64,000 nucleotides of DNA. Origin: Chloroflexota bacterium. Its GTDB lineage: Bacteria > Chloroflexota > Anaerolineae > Anaerolineales > Villigracilaceae. Position numbers and translations under genes: made by a program. Shown here piece by piece: positions 20,985 to 30,688 of the stretch. The notes under the pieces were generated by a model. It was not told the DNA's origin, ran no database searches, and saw only the letters and a program-made list of their open reading frames with translations. Location: NCBI GenBank assembly GCA_026390015.1, contig JAPLGS010000139.1, forward strand, positions 124,001 to 188,000. Direction: 5' to 3'. Position 1 is the stretch's first letter; each line of letters opens with the position of its first letter.

Positions 20985-21803
20985 ATGTTAACAGATACCC
21001 ACTGCCACCTAGACTACAATAAATTCGATATTGACCGTGCGGATGTGATCGCACGCGCGAATGATTCAGGGTTGATTCGCATGCTCGTACCAGGACTCAA
21101 CCACAAGTCCAGCAAAGAAGCGCTGCGGTTGGCAGAGTCAAATCCCAGCGTGTATGCGGCTGTCGGGTTTCATCCAACAGATCTGGAGGAATTCTCAGCG
21201 CAGACTTTTGATGAAGTAAAAGAGATTGCTGGTCATCCAAAAGTAGTAGCGGTTGGCGAGATCGGCATTGATTATTATTGGGTGAAGGAAAATGAAAAAC
21301 ACGCCATCCAGCGCGAGGTTTTAAAACAGCAGCTTCAATTTGCAAAAGAGATCAACAAACCTGTCATCATTCACATGCGCGAAGAAAATGATGCGTGGTT
21401 TGGTGAAGCCTCGGTTGACTTGATGAAAATTTTGGAAGAATGGCAAAGCAGTTTACAAGGTTCGCTTGCAGAAAAACCTGGTGTGCTGCATTCATTCAAC
21501 GGAAATCTTGAAACCGCGCAAAAAGCGCTTGCGCTCAATTTCTATCTCGGCATCACGGGTCCCGTTACCTACAAAAATGCGGATCAAAAGCGCGAAATCA
21601 TCCGCCAATTACCAATTACAAAAATCCTGATCGAAACCGATTCGCCATTTCTCGCTCCCGTGCCATTTCGCGGCAAAAGAAACGAACCTGCCTATGTTCG
21701 GCATATTGCTGATAAAATTGCAGAAATCCATTTAAAAAGCCCTGCCGAGATCGCCGCTATAACCACCGCCAATGCGGCGCGGCTCTTTGCATGGGGAGAC
21801 TGA
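20985..21803 (+). CDS. TatD family hydrolase
   Basis: LTDTHCHLDYNKF, VGEIGIDYYW, ETDSPFLAPVPFRGKRNEP. Confidence 0.93.
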   Translation: MLTDTHCHLDYNKFDIDRADVIARANDSGLIRMLVPGLNHKSSKEALRLAESNPSVYAAVGFHPTDLEEFSAQTFDEVKEIAGHPKVVAVGEIGIDYYWVKENEKHAIQREVLKQQLQFAKEINKPVIIHMREENDAWFGEASVDLMKILEEWQSSLQGSLAEKPGVLHSFNGNLETAQKALALNFYLGITGPVTYKNADQKREIIRQLPITKILIETDSPFLAPVPFRGKRNEPAYVRHIADKIAEIHLKSPAEIAAITTANAARLFAWGD

Positions 21804-21804
21804 T

Positions 21805-22770
21805 TTGAACGCGGTAACATTTATCTCACCTATACTCGAAGAAATTAAACTCGTCGAAGAACGAATGCGGGCACAAGCGGATGAATCTCATCCTGACTTG
21901 CGCGCCGCGCTGGAGCATTTGCTCGCGGCAGGAGGCAAACGCATCCGCCCGACAATTGGCCTGCTCATTGGAAACATGCTGGGCGCGCCCCTTGAGAAAC
22001 TCGTCACCTTGGGCGCGGCGGTGGAATTACTGCACACCGCCACACTCGTGCATGATGATCTGATAGACGGCTCCTTACTGCGCCGCGGTATGCCCACCTT
22101 GAACGCGCGCTGGTCACCGCCCGCCACTGTGTTGACCGGAGATTTTCTTTTTGCGCGCGCGGCGATCACCGCCGCTGAAACAGATCACCTGCCATTAATG
22201 AAATTATTTTCTGAAACACTGGCAACCATTGTCAACGGTGAATTGACTCAAATGTTCACCTCACGCGGATTGATCAGCCGCGATAATTATTACAAACGAA
22301 TTTACGCCAAGACCGCCTCCCTTTTTGAAATGACTTCGCGCGCAGCTGCAATGGTCAGCCCAGTAAATGAAGCAGTGATCGAAACCATGCGTGATTTTGG
22401 ATTTCAGATCGGCATGGCATTTCAAATCGTGGATGATATTCTCGATTTCAATGGCGATCAAAACGCTGTCGGAAAACCGCTCGGGTCGGACCTGTTGAAT
22501 GGCCTGGTGACCCTGCCAGCCATTTACTACGCTGAAGCGAATCCGAACGACCCCGACGTATTGTCTCTGCCCCAAGGCGGCTGGACAAACAATGAAAACA
22601 TGACCCGCCTCGTGGGCAATATCCGCGCAAGCAACTCATCGAAACAAGCCATGCTCGAAGCAGATCAGCACATTGACCGCGCCCTCACGATACTATCCTC
22701 CATGGAAACCTGCGCAGAACGCGACGCGCTGGAAAATCTCACAAAATATATTGTGGATCGAAAAGTTTAG
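21805..22770 (+). CDS. polyprenyl synthetase family protein (TTG start inferred)
   Basis: GGKRIRPTIGLL, LVHDDLIDGSLLRRG, IVDDILDFNGD. Confidence 0.9.
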   Translation: MNAVTFISPILEEIKLVEERMRAQADESHPDLRAALEHLLAAGGKRIRPTIGLLIGNMLGAPLEKLVTLGAAVELLHTATLVHDDLIDGSLLRRGMPTLNARWSPPATVLTGDFLFARAAITAAETDHLPLMKLFSETLATIVNGELTQMFTSRGLISRDNYYKRIYAKTASLFEMTSRAAAMVSPVNEAVIETMRDFGFQIGMAFQIVDDILDFNGDQNAVGKPLGSDLLNGLVTLPAIYYAEANPNDPDVLSLPQGGWTNNENMTRLVGNIRASNSSKQAMLEADQHIDRALTILSSMETCAERDALENLTKYIVDRKV

Positions 22771-22820
22771 CCATTAGTTAATCGGCGATAATTTTTCTTT
22801 CCTCCTTCATCCTTTCCCGC

Positions 22821-23327
22821 ATGCCTAATTCAAAAAAAACCTTTCGTATTAATGTCGGATTCATTGCCCATGAGGAAATCGGCCGCAGCCATGATTTCCC
22901 ATTTCAGTTTGATAAGATCACGCTCGGCGATGATCTTGAACTACGCAGCCTCGATGGAATTGTCAACATCGGCAGGACGCCGCAAGGCCTGGTGCTTCAA
23001 GCAGGTTTTTCCGCCGAAACAAATTTAATGTGCGTGCGCTGTCTGCAAGAATTTGAGCACGAACTCGATTGGTCAATCACCGAGTTGTACGCCTTTGACA
23101 AACGCTCCGAAACTGAATCAGAGCTGATCCTGCCTGAAGATGGACATATTGATCTGGCTGAAATGCTGCGAGAATACGCGCTCCTGGAAGTACCCATCAG
23201 CCCGATCTGCAAATCTGATTGTCAGGGATTATGCGCCGAGTGCGGCCAAAACCTGAACGATAAAGATTGCGGACATTCTCCCGAAGAAAATGATTCGCCA
23301 TTTGCAAAGCTCAAAGATCTGCTTTAA
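22821..23327 (+). CDS. DUF177/YceD-like protein
   Basis: CVRCLQEFEHEL, CKSDCQGLCAECGQNLN. Confidence 0.85.
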   Translation: MPNSKKTFRINVGFIAHEEIGRSHDFPFQFDKITLGDDLELRSLDGIVNIGRTPQGLVLQAGFSAETNLMCVRCLQEFEHELDWSITELYAFDKRSETESELILPEDGHIDLAEMLREYALLEVPISPICKSDCQGLCAECGQNLNDKDCGHSPEENDSPFAKLKDLL

Positions 23328-23372
23328 CAAAACGATGATCATTTGGAACGTGCCTGTCAATTTCACATCCAT

Positions 23373-24587
23373 ATGAAAGACACGCTCAAAAAAATATTGG
23401 AAATTCTCGTCCCCCTCATTTTTCTTGGGGGAATGATCTTTGTGCGCACACAGCTAAGTTTCGCAAATTTTGATTATAAAAATTCAAATTTTTCCTTCTT
23501 CTGGCTGGCAGGGCGCATGCTGCTGGACGGCGAAAACCCATACGATCAGGCCCAATATCTTGCAGGTCATGCAACTTATAAGATCGAATGGCAGCCCAAT
23601 AAAATATTTCCCTATCCATTACCACTGGCGATCTTTTGTGTACCGCTTGGGTTCCTATCCATTGAACATGCGTACATACTTTGGACAGTGGTCACTTTAG
23701 TGATCATAGCAATTACAATATTTATACTACTGCGTAAATGGGAGTCAGCCGCGCATCACAGGTTGCTCATCCCGATCTTTGCATTCACTATTTTCTTTGG
23801 GCCGCTCTATCTGACATTGCGCACAGGCGCCATTGGCGCGTTCACTTTACTAATAATTCTATCCGCGATTCTTTTGCTTGAAAAAGAAAAAAAACTGCCG
23901 GCCGGAATCATCCTTTCATTAACTATGCTCAAGCCGCCGCAGGGATTGACGATCCTTATCCTGGCAGCCGTTTGGTTTCTTGCGCGCCGTGATTGGAAGG
24001 CCATTTTTGGCATGGCAATTGGAGGGGTTTTATTAATAATGATCGGGTTGATTCAAGATCCATTGTGGATCGACAAATTTCGCGGCGCAAGCGCAGCAGT
24101 AATGGATCGGACTCAGGGAATCCAGTCAAATGTGTGGGCGTTTGCTTATTTGATTTGTAAGGGCGCAGCGCCATGCTCCACGCTTCTAGGCGGGACGTTG
24201 GCGCTGATCCTGCTTGGGCTGGGCGGATTCTTCCTCTGGCAGCAGGCTGCGCGAGTCAAAGTCACAGCGTGGGAGGCGTTTAACGTCATCCTGCCAATTG
24301 CATTCGTCTCAACTATTTATTTGTGGGCTTACGATCAGCTTGTGTACATCATCCCGATCGTGTGGATCGTTGGCACACTTGTTGAACGAACAAAGAGTTA
24401 TGTTTACGCTTTTCTATTCTTGATCACGCTCGATCTATTTTCACTTTACGCTCTTTCACAACACGCGTCAACATCCAAAGACCTGTGGAGTTTGGGGACT
24501 ACGATCATCGTACTGGGAATGGTGATGGGGCTGCTACTGCACCGTATCAAATTAAATTCTACGAAAGATATTCCTCTACACGCGTAA
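23373..24587 (+). CDS. glycosyltransferase family 87-like (DUF2029) membrane protein
   Basis: Multi-TM; DYKNSNFSFFWLAGRMLLDGENPYD motif. Confidence 0.7.
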   Translation: MKDTLKKILEILVPLIFLGGMIFVRTQLSFANFDYKNSNFSFFWLAGRMLLDGENPYDQAQYLAGHATYKIEWQPNKIFPYPLPLAIFCVPLGFLSIEHAYILWTVVTLVIIAITIFILLRKWESAAHHRLLIPIFAFTIFFGPLYLTLRTGAIGAFTLLIILSAILLLEKEKKLPAGIILSLTMLKPPQGLTILILAAVWFLARRDWKAIFGMAIGGVLLIMIGLIQDPLWIDKFRGASAAVMDRTQGIQSNVWAFAYLICKGAAPCSTLLGGTLALILLGLGGFFLWQQAARVKVTAWEAFNVILPIAFVSTIYLWAYDQLVYIIPIVWIVGTLVERTKSYVYAFLFLITLDLFSLYALSQHASTSKDLWSLGTTIIVLGMVMGLLLHRIKLNSTKDIPLHA

Positions 24588-27500
24588 CTTCCTTTGCAAG
24601 TTGCTCGACAAGAAAAGAAGCGTCTGTCAGATTTTTCTCTTTGCCGCATGCTTCAAGCTTCGCGGCAAGACTGGATAACTGGTTCGCGTTGAAATTCATA
24701 GACATTCCCTTTAGGTTATGAGCAAACCTGCCAAGTTTTTCGATATCATCTGCCTGCAAGGCAGACCTCAGCTCTGCCACACGGTCGGATAAATGTTCTT
24801 TGAATTCGTTACACATTTCCATCATGAAAGCGCGATCTCCGTCAAAACGGAATAAAGCGCCTTCGAGGTCCACGGGCAATTTTTCAGCGGACGAGTCTGC
24901 CAGAGAAACCGGAGCAGGCTTGGGTTTCTCAAAAGATTCAGTGGTTGTATTTTCTCCAAACGGGTCAGCAGAAAAATCCGGGGAATAATCCTGCTCTGCA
25001 GCAGAAGATGAATCATTATGTTTTACTTTTTCGTGATCAGTTTCCAGTGTCCAACGGTCTATGACGCTGAACAATAAGCGCGGATCAAGCGGCTTGGTGA
25101 TGTAATCATCCATGCCTGCGTCAATACAACGATCACGGTCACCAGCCATGGCATGCGCGGTCATGGCAATGATCGGAATGTGCAGGCCTGTGCTTTGTTC
25201 CCAAATACGGATCTGGCGCGTGGCTTCATAGCCATCCATCTCCGGCATTTGAACATCCATTAGCACGGCGCTGTAATGATTGGTATGTACTCTTTCAAAA
25301 GCCTTTGCTCCAGTATCCACTGCGTCTACTGAGTAACCAGCTTTTTGTAACAGGACGATCGCCAGTTTTTGATTGGTCGGATTATCTTCAGCCAGAAGAA
25401 GGCGAAGATTTTCTTTTCTTTTCTCGGTAAGGATGTGGCGGGTGACGATGCTTGGCGTTTGTTCTACCTTGCGTCCCAGCACTTCGATAACTGCGTCAAA
25501 CAGCATTTGTTGTTTGACCGGCTTGAGCAAATAGCCAGAGCAGCCCAGCGCTTCAAGACGCACCGCATCTCCACGCTGTCCCATTGAGGTGAGAATAAGG
25601 ATTTTGACTTCTTTCACGGAAGGATCGCTTTTGATGGCGCGGGCGGTTTGTTCACCGTCCATGCCGGGCATTTGCATATCAAGCAAAACGACATGATACG
25701 GATCACCCATCCGCTGGGAATTGCGAAGCGCCTCGAGGGCTTTTGCGCCGCTGGAGACCGAATCCACGCGAGCACCCAGCGTTTCAACATTCTTTGTGAG
25801 TACCATTCGGTTAGTTTGGTTATCATCCACAACAAGAACGCGGGTGTGAGAAATGTTGACGGGGCCAGACACAAGCGAAGCACCTTCATGCTTTTCAAGG
25901 GGTTGTTTCTCAAATTTAATATCAAACCAAAACGTGGTTCCAACACCTGGAGTGCTATTTAGCCCGATCTTGCCATTCATAATTTCAACCAATTGCTTTG
26001 ATATGGTTAATCCCAGCCCCGTGCCGCCATAGGTGCGCGTGGTGGATCCATCGGCTTGTGTAAATCTTTCAAACACGGCGGCCTGACGTTCGGTTGGGAT
26101 GCCGATTCCCGTATCCTGTACTGAAAAGTGGATCGTGGCATAATTTTCAGTTTGCTCTGTTGTTTCAGCGCGAAGAATGATCTCACCCTGATGTGTAAAT
26201 TTTATGGCGTTCCCAACCAGATTGACCAAGATCTGCCTTATGCGGCCAGGATCACCACGTAAATAATAGTTCATGTCCGGGTCGATCAAACATGCGATCT
26301 CAAGTCCCTTATCTTGGGCGCGTTTGGCGAGCGTATAAGCCACATCTTCAACAGCATTCCGCAGGTTGAAATTGATCTCTTCAAGCGCAAGCCTGCCGGA
26401 TTCAATTTTGGAAAAGTCAAGAATATCGTTCAGGAGTGACAGAAGAGCTTCAGCACTATTAAGCGAAGTTTGTAAATAATCATTCTGTTCAACAGTGAGT
26501 TGTGTATCAAGCGCAAGTTCGAGCATACCCATCACGCCGTTCATAGGAGTGCGGATCTCGTGACTCATATTTGCGAGGAATTCACTCTTGGCGCGGTTGG
26601 ATTCCTCCGCTTCGCGCTGGGCGTGCAATAGTTCCGAAATATCATGATACATTGCCAGAGTGCCGGTCTTCTGTCCATCAACAAATACTGGCACCCCAAA
26701 GATCTCAACATCCACCGATGAACCGTCTTTGCACTGGCGTTTAACAAACGCATGGATTGACTGATTCCTAACAGTCTCCGTAAAACGAGCAGCTTCTTCG
26801 TGAGTTGTTGAATTCGTAATCAGACTGTCCAAATTAGCACCTAATATTTCAGCACTGACATAACCATACATCTGCTCAAAGGCCGGATTGCTGGATATAA
26901 TTTTCTCATCATTATCCAGCACAACGATAGCGACCGGAGCATTTTGCACCAGCGATTCAAAGTATTGTTTCTCGCGCGCCAATTCGCTGACATTTTGTTT
27001 ATACAACGTAATATCGCGCGCCACCCAAATCACAGAGTTCGACGACATGGGCGAGACGTTAGCTGAAAACCACATTTCCTTGTCATCAATGAAAAGACTG
27101 TATTCCACAGTGGTTACGCTTCCTGTGGAGAGTGTACGCTGTATAGTTTCGAGGAAAAATGCTGATCGATCAGGGAACATTTCAGTTACAGTCTTGCCTA
27201 GAAATTCATCAGGCAAACGGGACAATTTTGACTGATCAGAATTTGCGAACTTTAGGTAACGGCCTTCAGAATCATAAACAATGATGACATCAGTCATTGC
27301 CGAAAAAAGGGCGCGCATTTGGGTCTCGGAAGCGCTGAGTGCCTCCAAAGCCTCCTTGCGCACGGTGATATCCTCCTTGACTGCAAGGTAGTGGGTAATT
27401 TTTCCGCTTTCATTAATGATCGGCGAGATCGTAGCAGCTTCCCAAAATAACTCGCCATTTTTTTTTCTGTTATGAAATTCGCCATGCCACTCCCCGCCTG

Positions 27501-28281
27501 AAGTAATCGTTTCCCACAAATGCTTATACTCCACATCTGACGTATAACCAGATTTCAAGACTCGTGGATTATTTCCAATAACCTCTTTCAGGTTGTACCC
27601 GGTTGACTCTTCAAATTTTTTATTTGCATATTCAATATTTCCCGCCAAATCTGCTATGACGATGGTTGAACCGCTTTGTTCCACTGCTCGTGAAAGTTTG
27701 CGTAGTTTTTCATTCGCCAGATTGCGTTCGGTAATATCATGCATCAAACAAATTATATTTTCTGACACTTCCTGCGTTTTGATCGGATAGAATTCCATAT
27801 CGTAGAGTCGGCCCAGCCAGGGGAATTCACTGCCGGGATAATCAACCTCTCCGGAATCGGTTTGCTGGCCTGTTCCGAGAATTTCTGTTAACTGTCTGCC
27901 AACCACCTTCAAGTAAGGGACGTTCAGTCTATCTATTACAGCGCGATTACAACGAATAACTCTCCCCTCTTTATCGCTAATAAAAATCGGGTCGGAGAGC
28001 GCGTCAAAAGTAGTTTCCCATTCTTTTTTGCTGCGCGAGATCATTATATTGGAACTACGCTGTTGCCCTAATAAGCCAAACAAAATACCAAAGCCAAATG
28101 GAGCAATGTCTAATAGATAAAAAACATAGTGACTTTGATGCAGGTAATTGTATGACCGATAAGTAAAAGGAAGATGTTGTCTTTGCATTTCAAGCCTGAT
28201 ACCAGCAAATAGAAATGCAAACCCTACTAAAAATCCAACAATGGTGGACAGATACATCACACGGTTTTTATACCAGACCAT
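24559..28281 (-). CDS. hybrid histidine kinase: TM, multiple PAS, HisKA/HATPase, two receivers, HPt
   Basis: HEIRTPMNGVMGMLELAL; two receiver domains (LLDMQMPGMDG, LMDVQMPEMDG); HPt HNLKGMSMNF; SD GGAGGA before ATG 28281. Confidence 0.93.
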   Translation of the reverse strand: MVWYKNRVMYLSTIVGFLVGFAFLFAGIRLEMQRQHLPFTYRSYNYLHQSHYVFYLLDIAPFGFGILFGLLGQQRSSNIMISRSKKEWETTFDALSDPIFISDKEGRVIRCNRAVIDRLNVPYLKVVGRQLTEILGTGQQTDSGEVDYPGSEFPWLGRLYDMEFYPIKTQEVSENIICLMHDITERNLANEKLRKLSRAVEQSGSTIVIADLAGNIEYANKKFEESTGYNLKEVIGNNPRVLKSGYTSDVEYKHLWETITSGGEWHGEFHNRKKNGELFWEAATISPIINESGKITHYLAVKEDITVRKEALEALSASETQMRALFSAMTDVIIVYDSEGRYLKFANSDQSKLSRLPDEFLGKTVTEMFPDRSAFFLETIQRTLSTGSVTTVEYSLFIDDKEMWFSANVSPMSSNSVIWVARDITLYKQNVSELAREKQYFESLVQNAPVAIVVLDNDEKIISSNPAFEQMYGYVSAEILGANLDSLITNSTTHEEAARFTETVRNQSIHAFVKRQCKDGSSVDVEIFGVPVFVDGQKTGTLAMYHDISELLHAQREAEESNRAKSEFLANMSHEIRTPMNGVMGMLELALDTQLTVEQNDYLQTSLNSAEALLSLLNDILDFSKIESGRLALEEINFNLRNAVEDVAYTLAKRAQDKGLEIACLIDPDMNYYLRGDPGRIRQILVNLVGNAIKFTHQGEIILRAETTEQTENYATIHFSVQDTGIGIPTERQAAVFERFTQADGSTTRTYGGTGLGLTISKQLVEIMNGKIGLNSTPGVGTTFWFDIKFEKQPLEKHEGASLVSGPVNISHTRVLVVDDNQTNRMVLTKNVETLGARVDSVSSGAKALEALRNSQRMGDPYHVVLLDMQMPGMDGEQTARAIKSDPSVKEVKILILTSMGQRGDAVRLEALGCSGYLLKPVKQQMLFDAVIEVLGRKVEQTPSIVTRHILTEKRKENLRLLLAEDNPTNQKLAIVLLQKAGYSVDAVDTGAKAFERVHTNHYSAVLMDVQMPEMDGYEATRQIRIWEQSTGLHIPIIAMTAHAMAGDRDRCIDAGMDDYITKPLDPRLLFSVIDRWTLETDHEKVKHNDSSSAAEQDYSPDFSADPFGENTTTESFEKPKPAPVSLADSSAEKLPVDLEGALFRFDGDRAFMMEMCNEFKEHLSDRVAELRSALQADDIEKLGRFAHNLKGMSMNFNANQLSSLAAKLEACGKEKNLTDASFLVEQLAKEVTRVEEYLS

Positions 28282-28376
28282 GACTTCCTCCAAAGATATT
28301 CAAAGCGAAATAATATAATTTTACCAATTAGTTTAGCACACAGAGCTAAAAAATGCCTAAATTTTCCCAAAAGGGC

Positions 28377-28405
28377 TTGCATCACTAAGCAGGACATAGT
28401 AAACT
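28377..28405 (+). promoter_or_regulatory. candidate sigma70-type promoter for the metG leader
   Basis: TTGCAT - 17 nt - TAAACT; predicted start within a few nt of ATG 28413. Confidence 0.55.
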
Positions 28406-28412
28406 ACATCCC

Positions 28413-28508
28413 ATGAAAACGAGACCTGCCTACCCGGGTATGACCATGGCCATGCACAGCATAATGCGAATGGAAATGTTCTGCCGCGCCGAGTGGAAAG
28501 CACGTTAG
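28413..28508 (+). CDS. methionine-rich leader peptide MKTRPAYPGMTMAMHSIMRMEMFCRAEWKAR
   Basis: 31 codons, 7 Met, 6 of them in codons 10-22; upstream of a terminator and metG; no SD, consistent with leaderless translation. Confidence 0.8.
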   Translation: MKTRPAYPGMTMAMHSIMRMEMFCRAEWKAR

Positions 28509-28542
28509 GTTTTTACACACGAACAAAAACGGGCTGTCCATT
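28492..28542 (+). promoter_or_regulatory. candidate antiterminator helix of the metG leader
   Basis: AGTGGAAAGCACGTT (28492-28506) pairs with AACGGGCTGTCCATT (28528-28542): 13 of 15 positions including one G-U. Confidence 0.65.
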
Positions 28543-28559
28543 TCGCGGACGGCCTTTTT
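28532..28559 (+). terminator. leader terminator (attenuator) upstream of metG
   Basis: GGCTGTCC-atttcgc-GGACGGCC-TTTTTG; 8-bp stem with one G-U. Confidence 0.85.
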
Positions 28560-28667
28560 GTTTGCCTTCGGCGACCGAGTACGGTGGAAGATAGACCGCA
28601 GCATCCTACGCTGTCCATCGTCTACGATCCACGCTCGTGTAATTTGAATTCAATAAGGAATTTTGAT

Positions 28668-30474
28668 ATGTCAGAAAATATTTTGATTTGCGTTGCCTGG
28701 CCTTATGCCAATGCAGAAATTCATGTCGGAAACCTGACAGGTTCACACCTGCCCGGGGACATCGCCGCGCGTTATCACCGCCTTAAAGGAAACAAGGTGT
28801 TGATGATCACCGGCACAGACTCGCACGGCACACCCGTCACCATGAGCGCAGATAAACTCGGTAAGCCGGTCGAAGAAGTGTATAAATCTTATCACGAAGG
28901 TTTCATTGATCTGTTCAAGCAGATCGGTATTTCGTATGATCTGTATACCACCACGCACAGCGAGAATCATTTCAAAGTTTCGCAAAGTATTTTCCTCGCG
29001 CTGCAGCAGAACGGATTCCTGTTCAAGAAGACGGAGCCGCAATGGTTCTCTCCTGGATTAAATCGCTTCCAATCGCTTCCTGCCCGACCGCTACATTGAA
29101 GGGACTTGCTACATCTGCGGAACCGAGGGCGCGCGTTCCGATCAATGCGATGCCTGCGGCAATGTACTCGACCCCGCCAAACTGCTCAACCCAAAATCAA
29201 AAGTTGAGAATGATACATCTTCACCTGAACTTCGCGACACTGAACATTTTTTCATTGACCTCTCGAAGCTCGAACCTGATGTTATTAAATATCTCAAAGA
29301 ACGCGCCGATCACATGCGCGATACAGTTCTCGGCGAGTCGCTGAGGAAAGTCGAAGCCGAGGGACTCAAACCGCGCGCGATCACACGCGACCTCGATTGG
29401 GGAATCCCTGTCCCGGTCAGTGATGCGAGTTGGGAATCGAAAAAACTCTACGTGTGGTTCGAGGCAGTTATCGGCTACCTCTCCGCTCCAATTGAGTGGA
29501 GTCAGGTATCAGGGCAGAAGAATGCGTGGCACGATTGGTGGACGAATCCCAAAGCGAAGCAATTCCACTTTATCGGCAAGGACAATATCTTCTTCCACAC
29601 ATCGCTATGGCCCGCCGAGTTGATGGGCGTCGGAAGCGCGTTCATGAAAATTTTTGCGGGCAAAGAAATCCCATTGATATTGCCATATGATGTGCCCGCC
29701 AATCAATTTATGAATCTCGAAGGCAAGAAGATCAGCGGCTCGCGCAATTGGGCCGTGAACGGACGCGACGCACTAACCCGCTACGACCCTGACGCGCTGC
29801 GTTATTATCTGACCGTCAACATGCCTGAAGCGAAGGACAGCGATTGGGATTGGGCTGAGTTCGTGGCGCGCAATAACAACGAACTGGTGGCCACGTGGGG
29901 CAACCTCGCGAATCGTGTGCTGGCTTTCTGTTATAAGAATTGGGATGGGCAAGTTCCTAATGTGGATTTGAATACGCTTCGCGACTCCGACCTGAGCCTG
30001 CTCGCTGTTATCGAAAACGGATTCAACATTGTGGGCGCGGAACTCGAAGCCGTGCGTCTGCGTTCTGCATTGAGCGAAGCAATGAAACTCGCCACTGTGG
30101 TTAATCAATATCTCGACAGCAACGCGCCGTGGTCGGCCATCAAAGTGGATAAAGACGGCGCGTCGAAAACGGTCTACACCGCGCTCAAAGCCATTGACTC
30201 GCTCAAGGTGATGTTCGCCCCGTTTCTGCCGTTCACCTGCGAAAAACTACATGGCTTCTTCAACTACGAGACTCCGCTGTTTGGCGAGCAATATACTCAG
30301 ACCGTCAAAGATTCACTCGGCGAGCATACTGTATTACGTTACAAACCTGTTGATGGATTGCAATGGAAGCCCAGTGAATTACAACCTGGGATGAGGTTGA
30401 ATCAACCGGGTCCGCTGTTTAAGAAGTTGGAGGAGAGTGTAATTGAAGAAGAACGCGCGAGGTTGGGAAAATAG
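28668..30474 (+). pseudogene. metG: methionyl-tRNA synthetase, reading frame disrupted by a 10-bp tandem duplication at 29061-29080
   Basis: Frame 1: ICVAWPYANAEIHVGNLTGSHLPGD; removing one aatcgcttcc restores [37 protein letters not shown] and runs into ORF 29314-30474 (KKISGSRNW). Confidence 0.92.
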
Positions 30475-30484
30475 ATTTACAAAA

Positions 30485-30540
30485 AGGTCCCGGCTGGACG
30501 GTCACCCTTGGGGGTTACTGGAACAGCCGGGACTTTTTTA
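30485..30540 (+). terminator. terminator after metG
   Basis: AGTCCCGGCTG-type stem: GGTCCCGGCTG ... CAGCCGGGACTTTTTT. Confidence 0.85.
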
Positions 30541-30688
30541 TTTTTGACTCCCTTTTGAAAAGCAGTCTACCATCTCTCTTGATTTGCCTCCGGTGCAAGG
30601 ATGCGACGCACTCTGGGCTTAATTGGTTGAGAACCTTCAACCAGGTATCAGGCAAATTTTCACATGTGGAATTTTGCGACCATGGTCA

